Assembly (NCBI RefSeq): GCF_024623065.1
Contig: NZ_JANJZR010000005.1
Span: 62,001-126,000, forward strand
Origin: Bacteroides acidifaciens
Lineage (GTDB): Bacteria > Bacteroidota > Bacteroidia > Bacteroidales > Bacteroidaceae
Length of the DNA: 64,000 nucleotides
Direction of reading: 5' to 3'
Position numbers and translations under genes: made by a program. The notes below the pieces were generated by a model, which saw nothing but the letters and a program-made list of their open reading frames with translations, did no database searches and was not told the DNA's origin. Positions 51,694-60,315 of the stretch are shown piece by piece (within the stretch, counting starts at the first letter, position 1; every line of letters begins with the position of its first letter).

Positions 51694-53751
51694 TTATCTT
51701 ATTTCATAGCGATATAGCATAAAGTCATTCTTCTCAGGTAGAGAGACTTTTATTGTTCCTTTTCTGCCGACAGTCGTTACCATCAGTTTCCCATTCCCCA
51801 GTATCGGCGTACACATAACTTCTGCACCTTCGGGCAACCATGTTTCCACCCATGTCTCCTCCCGTGCATTATCTTCCCTGTAAATAAGGAGATAACCGTT
51901 TTTTGAATGACAAAGAGACTGAAATCCAGTCCACGAGCGCCCCGAAGGCTCTTCTCCAATCGGTAAAATAGTTCCTTGATGGAAATCATACTGCACTTTC
52001 TTATACTTCTCCATTAAGTCTTTAATGCCAAATGCTTCTTCCGGCAAGTTGGAAGCCTCAAACCATGCCAATGGTTGCCCCGCCATGGTGGTCGCAAACA
52101 AATATTCAAAAGAATATCGGTGCGGGGCAAACGGATCATCTCCATATTTCTCCGTATTTCTCCATTTATTCAGAAACTCGATTTGTAATTTCTCTACCGG
52201 AACATATTTGGACAGCATCCACAGGTTGCGAAGCGTCCAGTACGGATAGTAATTCTGCCAATCCGTATAACGGTTCTCTAAAAAGATGTTTCCATATTCG
52301 TTGAACATATGATAACCTCCCCGCCGACTGGCTGTCGCAGCCAAATTGAACATGACTTTATTATCCGTTTCCGCCAATACTTTATCAAACAAGTTCCGGA
52401 GATTAATCTCCGCTTTCTTGGTAGGAATAGTCAATCCGTCAATCTTAAAAATACGGATACCATATTCACGATACAATCCTATCAGTGTTTCGGCATCTTT
52501 CTCCCAGTCGACAAAATCATTCTGCACACTCGGATTAAACCACAAACCAATTTCAATGCCCAGTTTCTTTCCTTTCTTTACTATCGGAGCCAATCCGCGG
52601 GGATATTTGACAGGATCCGGTTTCCAATAGTCCTTATTGTCCCAGATATTCTTAAAAGAACCTTTAGCTACCGCTGAGTTCGGACTCTTGCCCACCTGCC
52701 ATCCATCATCTATTTGAAAATGAGTGATTCCCAGTTTTGCGGCACGTTCCAACTCTTGCAGGCAAAATGCTTCATTGACTTTTGTGTCCTGACTACGGTC
52801 GCCCCAAGTGTTCATCATAACCATTTCATCACGATTCCGGAAATGACGGCGAATATTCTTTTGGTAACTGCGGAGCGCTGTCAGTGCCTGCAATTCACCC
52901 TCGCCATATACCCCTGTGACGCAACTATATGTTCTTGTCCATGTATCTTCCTGAATATCCTTTTCAGTAATTCCCAGTCCTGTAATCATGAATTTCCCGA
53001 ATTCTGCGATGAAATCAGCACCTTTATAGGCTAACTGGACACTGGAACAAGGGGATTCTTTCAGAAAGAAAAAGCCGGTGCCTGCTTCCCCGTTTCGAAC
53101 AAAGAGCAAATTCCCCCGATAACTGTTTTTACGATAGGCTATAACATCCCTCTCTGCCAACAAATTGTTGTTCCAATCTGTCACATCCCAAAATTCAACA
53201 GCCTTGGCATGCCAATGCTGCCCTTTAAGATATAATTGATCCAAAATAGCCGTAACGGATTTGGATTTCATGTCTTCAACGAACTCGATGTTTTTCCGGT
53301 CAGCCGCATTTTCTTCCCGTCCGCCAAAAACGCTGTTAACACTCCCTTTCAGATAAGTGTCACATGCTATGGCCGGACAACCGTCATATATACGATAAAT
53401 CCGTTGTATATCCAATGTTCCCAAAGAAAATGTAACTATCGTCTTCAAGTAGGCCGGATGAATATCAGTCGCAGCCACCTTTTCTACCCGACAAGCTCCT
53501 TTGGAAGCTTCCCGGGTATCTTTGGAGATAAAGAAGTCCGGTGCCTGCTTTACCGTGAAAGTTGTTTTCCGGTTTGCCTTATCGCTCAGACTATAAGTGA
53601 CAAGATTACCGTCATTCCAAATGAATTTTCGTTCAATACACTCATTTCCAATCACTAATGTATCTCCCTTCAACTCACTATAGCAGGTTTTCTGTGCATA
53701 AAGAGAAGACAGAGTACAGGCCAAGGCCAATACTATCAATAGTTTTTTCAT
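51694..53751 (-). CDS. GH36-like alpha-galactosidase family enzyme (PUL 2)
   Basis: The protein has 685 residues with a signal peptide (to LYAQ). It is the paralogue of the enzyme at 27878, with FQIDDGWQVGKSPNSA, IGLWFNPSVQNDF, FKIDGLTIPTK, YNYY-like segment ENRYTDWQNYYPYW and EEPSGRSWTGFQS conserved. The nucleophile candidate is the Asp in FKIDGL and the acid/base candidate is the Asp in YTDW. It sits 81 bp downstream of the DUF4832 gene. Predicted periplasmic exo-enzyme, alpha-galactosidase by default, with the same caveat about the KID motif. Confidence 0.78.
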   Translation of the reverse strand: MKKLLIVLALACTLSSLYAQKTCYSELKGDTLVIGNECIERKFIWNDGNLVTYSLSDKANRKTTFTVKQAPDFFISKDTREASKGACRVEKVAATDIHPAYLKTIVTFSLGTLDIQRIYRIYDGCPAIACDTYLKGSVNSVFGGREENAADRKNIEFVEDMKSKSVTAILDQLYLKGQHWHAKAVEFWDVTDWNNNLLAERDVIAYRKNSYRGNLLFVRNGEAGTGFFFLKESPCSSVQLAYKGADFIAEFGKFMITGLGITEKDIQEDTWTRTYSCVTGVYGEGELQALTALRSYQKNIRRHFRNRDEMVMMNTWGDRSQDTKVNEAFCLQELERAAKLGITHFQIDDGWQVGKSPNSAVAKGSFKNIWDNKDYWKPDPVKYPRGLAPIVKKGKKLGIEIGLWFNPSVQNDFVDWEKDAETLIGLYREYGIRIFKIDGLTIPTKKAEINLRNLFDKVLAETDNKVMFNLAATASRRGGYHMFNEYGNIFLENRYTDWQNYYPYWTLRNLWMLSKYVPVEKLQIEFLNKWRNTEKYGDDPFAPHRYSFEYLFATTMAGQPLAWFEASNLPEEAFGIKDLMEKYKKVQYDFHQGTILPIGEEPSGRSWTGFQSLCHSKNGYLLIYREDNAREETWVETWLPEGAEVMCTPILGNGKLMVTTVGRKGTIKVSLPEKNDFMLYRYEIR

Positions 53752-53832
53752 GGTTAAAAAGTTATTATTATTTCTTCAAGGTACATGAATCCTGTAACCT
53801 TTCGTTAACCCCATCAAGTAGCTGATTGCCTG

Positions 53833-55398
53833 TTACCTTACGGTTACTTCCTGCAATTTAGCCCATCCGGCATTCAACATGTTCTCCGGCACAGCCATTT
53901 CCAAGCCGATCGCATTATCCTTGGTAGTATCAACAAGCCCCACTGCCCAATAATAACTCCCCGGAGTTACCCCTTTGAGACGTAAATCAAAAGTGTAAAC
54001 TGCAGGGATACCTTGCATCCATTTGGATAAGTCTGTCTGTTTGTCCACAAACACCTTCTGCACCCTATTCCGACTGTCCATCAGCGCGAAAGCCACTTTA
54101 TATTTTTGGTTCCATTGCGGAATATTGGTAGGGCAATATCCCCAGCCAAGATTATTCCAACGGTGTATAATCCGAAGTTTCTGATTCTTTGCCACATCTG
54201 TAGGTAAGGAAATCATATCCGGATAGAGACGATAGCCGCCTTCCGAAATAAACTGTTGCACAAGAGGGAATGTATTGTGAAACCACGATTCCATTTCACC
54301 CACACGGAAGTCCATCATATTGACACGCGCCTCTTTACTATCATCGAATTCTCCCTGACGCACATCTTCGGGATGTCCCTTCCGATAATTGCGGGGATCC
54401 ACCCAAAAGCTGTGGATTTTGCCTGTAATCCATCCGCCTTCCATCAGTATGGGGCGAACGCCGAAATATTTCTTGGCAAAGTCACGTTCCCATTCACCAT
54501 AATACAGCCCCATACCGAATGCGTCATGACGCAAAGAATATCCTTTTTCAACTACTTCATCAAGCAAGAACTCACTGTCAAGGTCATACTTATTATCGTC
54601 CCAGTCCTTACCGGCACCCACAAAACGATGATAGTTGATGACAACCGGAACGTCTCTGAATGCTTTCAGATACAAGTCTGCCAGCCAGTCAAGTACAGGT
54701 TTACGGGGCTTTTCATCTCCCGTAGAATAAAGCGTAGTGTGATACTCGCCCCACTTTCCCAGACCTGTTCCGTCGATAAAGTCCACCTCGTCAGGATTGC
54801 CAAAGTCTTTGGCTAAAGCCCAAACGAATTTTTCATAATACTTTTGAAAAATAGGGTCATCAGGATAAGGTGACCATCTTCCTCTCCACACGAAGCCCTT
54901 CGTACCAGCCTCCCGCACAAAGTCGGGCGTAAAGTCATAGCCTTTATCACGGCTGTCGACCACCACCCTGAAAGCAAGACGCATTTTTCTTGCACGTGCT
55001 CCCTCAATCAGCATTTTCAGCATGGGATCCGTATTCCAGCCATAAACGTTTTCTTCAGGATTCAACTTCCTCCAACTGGTACGGATATAAAGAGTATGGG
55101 CATAATCGGACACCTTTACCGTTCCCACACCGGGTACCTGCATATTGTCACACTTCTCCCAGAAATCTTCCTTCACACCGGGGGTGGCATAAAGCACCCA
55201 GCCGGTTTGTGGGTTACGCAACAAGCGCTGCCTGTCTGGTTCTATTCTTATTATCTTGTTATCCCGTGCCAAGTTCTGCTTCAAGGTTCCGGCATCCGAC
55301 CCGCCGCTTATGGCAGCGGCTTGAAGCGCAAACACCCCTAAAAACATAGACACCAAAAGTCCTGCTCTCATTTTATCTTTAATCATACAACTCATCAT
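53833..55398 (-). CDS. DUF4832 protein, putative glycoside hydrolase (PUL 2 copy d)
   Basis: The protein has 521 residues. The first codons (MMSCMIKDKM) leave several possible starts. The signal peptide ends near LQAAAI and there is no lipobox. It carries WSPYPDDPIFQ, TGLGKWGE (Glu218), VVINYHR, RHDAFGM, ILMEGGW (Glu320), EGGYRLYP, NLGWGYCPTN and WAVGLVDTTK. It is 10 bp downstream of the other PUL 2 copy, so the two are made together. Likely periplasmic; the second copy of a tandem pair. Confidence 0.75.
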   Translation of the reverse strand: MMSCMIKDKMRAGLLVSMFLGVFALQAAAISGGSDAGTLKQNLARDNKIIRIEPDRQRLLRNPQTGWVLYATPGVKEDFWEKCDNMQVPGVGTVKVSDYAHTLYIRTSWRKLNPEENVYGWNTDPMLKMLIEGARARKMRLAFRVVVDSRDKGYDFTPDFVREAGTKGFVWRGRWSPYPDDPIFQKYYEKFVWALAKDFGNPDEVDFIDGTGLGKWGEYHTTLYSTGDEKPRKPVLDWLADLYLKAFRDVPVVINYHRFVGAGKDWDDNKYDLDSEFLLDEVVEKGYSLRHDAFGMGLYYGEWERDFAKKYFGVRPILMEGGWITGKIHSFWVDPRNYRKGHPEDVRQGEFDDSKEARVNMMDFRVGEMESWFHNTFPLVQQFISEGGYRLYPDMISLPTDVAKNQKLRIIHRWNNLGWGYCPTNIPQWNQKYKVAFALMDSRNRVQKVFVDKQTDLSKWMQGIPAVYTFDLRLKGVTPGSYYWAVGLVDTTKDNAIGLEMAVPENMLNAGWAKLQEVTVR

Positions 55399-55408
55399 AT
55401 GTATTTAC

Positions 55409-56980
55409 TTATTTTACCATAAGTGTCTGTAATTTCAACCAACCGGAATCCAGTAGGTTGGCATCCTTGTTCACGGCCATTTCGAGTCCGATTTCATTGT
55501 CTTTGGTAACATCCACCAAACCTACCGCCCATGAATAGGCGCCAACAGAAACGCCTTTCAGATTCAACTTGGTGGTATAAGTAGTCGGGGCTTCCTTCAG
55601 CCAAGTCGACAGGTCGGTTTGCTCGTCCACAAATATCTTTTTCACTTCATTATTATCATTCAGCAATGCAAAAGCCACTTTATATTTCTGATTCCAAGTT
55701 CTGATATTAGTAGGACAATATCCCCAACCCATATTGCGCCAGCGGTGAACAACAGTAACATCCTGACCACCATTTGCCGAAACAGGCAAAGAAACCATGT
55801 CCGGATAGAGACGGTAACCGCCTTCCGCTATAAAGCGTTGCACATAAGAGAAAGCTTTTTCAAACCACGATTCTGTTTCTCCTAGACGGAAGTCCATCGT
55901 ATTGACACATGCCAGCATGGAATCTTCAAACTCTCCCTTGCGGACATCTTCGGGATGACCTTCCCGATAACGATAAGCATCATCGAAATACCAATAACGG
56001 TGCGTGTCGGTCACCCATCCACCTTCCATAATGATAGGAAGCTTATATCTGTACTTCAAGGCAATATTTTTCTCCCAATCTTTATAATAGCCACTCATAC
56101 CAAAAGCATCGTGACGCAGGATGTATCCGTTATTGAGGGCTATGTTCAGCAACGGCTCCGCATCAGGCGGCACTGTTTCCTGCCAAGAATCCTGATAAGT
56201 ATCGCCCAACATACGGTGATAGTTGATCACCAGAGGCACTTTCGTGAAATGACGTGCATACAACGCTGTAATCCACTCCATTACCTGAAACTTATTTCCA
56301 TCGTTAGCATAAATCATAGCGTGCGACTCTCCCCATTTACCCAATCCGTAACCGTCAATAAAATCTACCTTATCGGGGTCATTGTATTGGCGGGCAAAAG
56401 CCTCGATAAACTCTCCATAGTGCTTTTGGAACACTTGGTCATCAGGATAAGGACACTTATTGTTTGCTGTATTATACCATTTACAGCCTTCATCGAATAC
56501 GAACTCAGGAGTATTCTGTTTTTGGTCGCGCCCATCCACCAGTACACGCAAGGCGATACGTAATCCTCTATCATGTACACTTTTAATGATACGTGAGATA
56601 TCGGAGCTAGGGTCATCCCAAGCATATTTTCCCTTTTGGGGCTCCAATGTCTTCCAATTCGTACGCAGGTAGCAGGAAGAGGCGTAATCGGAGACTTTTA
56701 CGTATTTTGCCAAATCAGGCACATACATGTGGTCATAGCCTCTTTCTTGCCAAAACTGTTCGTTTTTCTCACGTGCCAGATACAGTACCCAGCCATTCAG
56801 AGGATTCCGAAGAACACGTGTCTTATTAGGGTTAATCCGCACCGTTACATTCTCGGCAGGGAAACCTTCATTGCCGGTGTTTCCCGTTTCACTTTCACTA
56901 TCCGAGCAGGCGACCGACACCATGGAGGTGAAAAACAATGCCCCTAAAGACATTGCTGCATATTTCCAATTTATCTTCAT
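55409..56980 (-). CDS. DUF4832 lipoprotein, putative glycoside hydrolase (PUL 2 copy c)
   Basis: The start was set at the ATG at 56980 (MKINWKYAAMSLGALFF), giving 523 residues and a lipobox SVAC. The longer reading frame would run through a hairpin. The shared boxes are all present: CPYPDDQVFQ, YGLGKWGE, VINYHR, RHDAFGM, IIMEGGWV, EGGYRLYP, NMGWGYCPTN and WAVGLVDVTK. The lipid anchor suggests an outer-membrane or periplasmic-face location, as for copy b in PUL 1. A transcription-attenuating hairpin lies between it and the SusE-like gene (57001-57033). Confidence 0.78.
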   Translation of the reverse strand: MKINWKYAAMSLGALFFTSMVSVACSDSESETGNTGNEGFPAENVTVRINPNKTRVLRNPLNGWVLYLAREKNEQFWQERGYDHMYVPDLAKYVKVSDYASSCYLRTNWKTLEPQKGKYAWDDPSSDISRIIKSVHDRGLRIALRVLVDGRDQKQNTPEFVFDEGCKWYNTANNKCPYPDDQVFQKHYGEFIEAFARQYNDPDKVDFIDGYGLGKWGESHAMIYANDGNKFQVMEWITALYARHFTKVPLVINYHRMLGDTYQDSWQETVPPDAEPLLNIALNNGYILRHDAFGMSGYYKDWEKNIALKYRYKLPIIMEGGWVTDTHRYWYFDDAYRYREGHPEDVRKGEFEDSMLACVNTMDFRLGETESWFEKAFSYVQRFIAEGGYRLYPDMVSLPVSANGGQDVTVVHRWRNMGWGYCPTNIRTWNQKYKVAFALLNDNNEVKKIFVDEQTDLSTWLKEAPTTYTTKLNLKGVSVGAYSWAVGLVDVTKDNEIGLEMAVNKDANLLDSGWLKLQTLMVK

Positions 56981-56994
56981 TCGTTTATTCTTTT

Positions 56995-57033
56995 TAAAAA
57001 GGGTGTACTGCCTTTCGTGCAGGGCAGACACCC
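56995..57033 (-). terminator. Internal hairpin terminator/attenuator in PUL 2
   Basis: On the minus strand GGGTGT (57033-57028) pairs with ACACCC (57006-57001), and TGCC (57026-57023) pairs with GGCA (57012-57009), with small internal mismatches. The hairpin is followed by a run of five U (57000-56996). It lies between the SusE-like and DUF4832 genes and could reduce transcription beyond susCDE, giving more transporter than enzyme. Confidence 0.6.
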
Positions 57034-57046
57034 TCTTTGGATTACT

Positions 57047-58333
57047 TTAATTTTCACTCATATATATACGTTGATTTCTCAAGTCTACAATAGTGAGTAT
57101 ATTACCCATAAGCCAAGTAAAATGAGACTCACGTTGCTGTACTGAATGTCCCATTCCAATCGGCGTCCAAACATTAAGCTGCAAGGGCACTTTTTGCTTG
57201 AAATTAGGATTATCACGCTCCTCTTCCGGTACTACGGGACCGATACTCCATGAGAAGTTAGGACCACCCGGGAAATTCGGATTTATAGCTTGAACATTGA
57301 GAACAAACTTGCCATTTTCCTTTTTACCCGGCTCTGAACCCCAATCTGATACCCAGGTAGTTTTACCTACAAGAATCTGAGGATCGGCTAAACTCTGTTT
57401 AAAATGACCGTCTTTCAAATTATTTGTCCACTTGGTTATGTCTCCATACGCCCAAAGATTCGTAACCTCTACCCTATACGGTCCACCACCCGATTTATCC
57501 GGGAATTCCGCAACATACGGCTCCAGTTTCTTGTCAGGAGAGTAGATTTTCAGTTTGCGGGTCTGCGTGTTCAAGATGACACGATATTCACCGTCTTTAG
57601 GTAAGTTAAGCATTGTAGGCTCATCACCCAATACAACATCTACCTCTTCACCGTCTATCCAGTTATTAACGCCTTCTGCCAACTGAATATAAGTGTCGCC
57701 CTGTTCAGTTTCCAAAGCAATACCCATCTCACCTTGTACTAAGTCTTGCACAAATGCATATTGGAACTCATTCTCCATGGTTTTGCTCATTACCAGCTTA
57801 TCATTGTCGGTAGAAGTGCCGGAAAGAACAATGCGGTTTGCTTCCCATACCAACGGGCGGTAAGGACGCACATTTACAGTAACGGTACGTACCTCGGGCT
57901 TGGCGTAGCGAGGTCCGCCTTCCCACTTCGCAATGACACGAAACTGTACGGGCACTACTTTGGAGTAGTTCTGTCCCCACTTATCCACCAGCAACATTTG
58001 TAGTTCTTCGGTAGTATAGCTTTTATTAAACACTCCATAGTCCTCATCGACACGCACACAGGTTTCAAACCCGCGTCCTTCGATATCTATTTTAGTCACA
58101 TAAGAGATGACATAGTCTTCGGGCATCTCACGAGCCGGTGTCCAGTCAAAACTCAGTGCCACGTCATTCGGTCTGTCCCTGTCCAGTTCTATATCCGTAG
58201 CCGAAACAGTCAGTTCCATCGTCTCGCCGGGGTTGGTGAGCCACGTCAGGTCGGCTTCCTTCTCTTCCTTACATCCGCCAAGGGCAAGCAGAGCCACCAA
58301 TGGCAGAGCTTTATAAAATAGTTTGTTTCTCAT
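57047..58333 (-). CDS. SusE-like surface glycan-binding lipoprotein (PUL 2)
   Basis: The protein has 428 residues with lipobox LGGC (Cys21). A SusE-type N-terminal Ig-like domain (about 35-155: DVALSFDWTPAREMPEDYVISYVTKI) is followed by a beta module of the SusE/SusF kind (WEANRIVLSGTSTDNDKL, then TMLNLPKDGEYRVILNTQTRKLKIYS) and a C-terminal domain ending RIYMSEN. It has one fewer module than the PUL 1 counterpart (547 residues). It is 26 bp downstream of SusD and probably helps capture the ligand. Confidence 0.78.
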   Translation of the reverse strand: MRNKLFYKALPLVALLALGGCKEEKEADLTWLTNPGETMELTVSATDIELDRDRPNDVALSFDWTPAREMPEDYVISYVTKIDIEGRGFETCVRVDEDYGVFNKSYTTEELQMLLVDKWGQNYSKVVPVQFRVIAKWEGGPRYAKPEVRTVTVNVRPYRPLVWEANRIVLSGTSTDNDKLVMSKTMENEFQYAFVQDLVQGEMGIALETEQGDTYIQLAEGVNNWIDGEEVDVVLGDEPTMLNLPKDGEYRVILNTQTRKLKIYSPDKKLEPYVAEFPDKSGGGPYRVEVTNLWAYGDITKWTNNLKDGHFKQSLADPQILVGKTTWVSDWGSEPGKKENGKFVLNVQAINPNFPGGPNFSWSIGPVVPEEERDNPNFKQKVPLQLNVWTPIGMGHSVQQRESHFTWLMGNILTIVDLRNQRIYMSEN

Positions 58334-58359
58334 ACTTCATCTTGATTTTATAGTGTGAA

Positions 58360-60303
58360 TCAATTCATCCAACCCGGCATCTGTTTCAAGTTCGGGTTCT
58401 TGTCTATCTCATTCTGGGGTATCGGCCACCAATAGCTTTTGAACTTACGAGTCTGATAGCGCACTCGTTTATAAAATTCATCTCTATTCCCCTTTTCAGC
58501 CAGCATATTCATGCCATAGAAGTTACCGTCCAACACATCTTCGGCCTCTTTCCAACGGCGCAAGTCGAACCAGCGCAAACCGCCTTCGCAATTCATCTCC
58601 ACTCTTCTCTCGCGACGAATCAACTTACGCATTTCTTTCGGATCAGTTGGAATTTCGAGACCGGAAGTTCCATATTGCGGAATGCCGGCTCTTTCGCGAA
58701 TCTTATTGATGTATTTCACAATATCTGCCTTGTCGACATCGTAAGTGCCTTTTGCCATGCTATATTCGAGCGCAGATTCCGCATAGCTCAGGTAGGCCTC
58801 CGCAAGTCGGTAGAGGATGCCTTGGCGTGACTTATAAGTACCGGTATTCGTTGAATGAACGAACGTCGGGTCTACATGCTTCCGAATCAGATAACCGGCT
58901 GACGGGTTATCGTGCGAGGGCTGGCCGTCTTCTCCATTAAAAAAGAAATTCGTTGTTTTTCCTTTTCCCCAATGATACTGTTCGTTGTAGACTACCGAAA
59001 TATAGAAGCGGGGTTCACGGTTGCAATACATATTAAATGTGTTCTTCGGAGCTACCACATGAGAGTCACCGCTGGCCTTGCTACCCGCTACGGCATAATG
59101 CCAGTTAGTAGCACGTACATCATCTTCGGTCGAGTAACCTGTTTCGCTGTATGCAGATTCCGGGTTAATGTCAACCGTTTGTGTATTGCCACTGTTGTTA
59201 TATCCTAAAATAGGCATTTTACCGTTCTTCATAAAGAAATCGTCCACCAGCAACTGAGTAACACCTAGCGAACCAGACCCACCGGCACCACGAGGAAGAG
59301 CTTGGTCGTCAAACCAACCTGCATTATCCTTAGTACGCGGGAAAATAATTTCCGTATTGCCTTCCTTATAACGAAGCATCATCATGTTCTGATAAGAAAG
59401 GAACGGATCAATAGTTACTCCATCAGACAAATATTCCTTATATAAAGCGTGTCCCGCTTTCTCGGCTTCGTCAATCAGCAGTTTATTGGCGTCTTTCGCC
59501 CGTTTCCAATGATTTTCATTGAAAGTGGAATTAAAGATTTTCACACCATCTACATTGGTCATAGCTTGCATTTCGGGGTCCATTCCCTTCCCGTCAGGAC
59601 TGGGATTCACCAACTGACTGGCGGCAAACGTCAGCAGACGGGCGCGGATAGCAAGGCAAATCAGCGAAGTGATACGACCGTATTTATTTGCTTCATCATA
59701 AGATGCAGGCAATTGTCGGGAAGCTTCCAGCAATTCGTTGGCAGCCCAGTCTACCACTGCATCGAAAGGTTCTTGTTTCAGCAACAAGGATTCACCCGAT
59801 AGTTCTACAGCCGCTTCCCGAATAATAGGAACTGCTCCGTACGTCATCGCCATCATAGCGTGGTAGTAAGCAATGAAAAAACGACACTCCGCTTTCATAT
59901 AATTAACCTCCTTTTCAGATACATCAGACAAAGGATGCGCATATTTAATCAAAGTGTATGCTTGACGAATTGCCTTTGGATACTTATCCCAATAAGTCAC
60001 TACTCCCGGACTGATAGGGGTCCAGTTTCCATTCTGATATTGAATCGCCTTAAATCCCTGTGACTCCCACCCTACAGAAGGTGCAAGTTCGTCACCAATG
60101 GCGTCCGGACCGTCATAAATATAAAACTCCGGCATTACAGAATAGAGATAGGAAAGCCAACGTTCCAGATTGCCCCTGTTGGAAAATACATTCTCCAATG
60201 TCAACTGGTCATCCGGCATTTTGTCCAGATAATCAGAGCATGAAGTTAAAGGCAATACACCCAAAACGCCCAATAATATATATGTAATAATTCTGTTTTT
60301 CAT
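58360..60303 (-). CDS. SusD/RagB-family surface glycan-binding lipoprotein (PUL 2)
   Basis: The protein has 647 residues with lipobox LTSC (Cys22), followed by SDYLDKMPDDQLTLENVFSNRGNLERWLSYLYSVMPEF. The helical SusD core (VNYMKAECRFFIAYYHAMMAMTYGAVPII) and the C-terminal signature (EMRKLIRRERRVEMNCEGGLRWFDLRRWK, YWWPIPQNEIDKNPNLKQ) are intact. At 647 residues it is longer than the PUL 1 SusD (574). It pairs with the SusC 12 bp upstream. Ligand unknown. Confidence 0.93.
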   Translation of the reverse strand: MKNRIITYILLGVLGVLPLTSCSDYLDKMPDDQLTLENVFSNRGNLERWLSYLYSVMPEFYIYDGPDAIGDELAPSVGWESQGFKAIQYQNGNWTPISPGVVTYWDKYPKAIRQAYTLIKYAHPLSDVSEKEVNYMKAECRFFIAYYHAMMAMTYGAVPIIREAAVELSGESLLLKQEPFDAVVDWAANELLEASRQLPASYDEANKYGRITSLICLAIRARLLTFAASQLVNPSPDGKGMDPEMQAMTNVDGVKIFNSTFNENHWKRAKDANKLLIDEAEKAGHALYKEYLSDGVTIDPFLSYQNMMMLRYKEGNTEIIFPRTKDNAGWFDDQALPRGAGGSGSLGVTQLLVDDFFMKNGKMPILGYNNSGNTQTVDINPESAYSETGYSTEDDVRATNWHYAVAGSKASGDSHVVAPKNTFNMYCNREPRFYISVVYNEQYHWGKGKTTNFFFNGEDGQPSHDNPSAGYLIRKHVDPTFVHSTNTGTYKSRQGILYRLAEAYLSYAESALEYSMAKGTYDVDKADIVKYINKIRERAGIPQYGTSGLEIPTDPKEMRKLIRRERRVEMNCEGGLRWFDLRRWKEAEDVLDGNFYGMNMLAEKGNRDEFYKRVRYQTRKFKSYWWPIPQNEIDKNPNLKQMPGWMN

Positions 60304-60315
60304 ATCATATTTATT

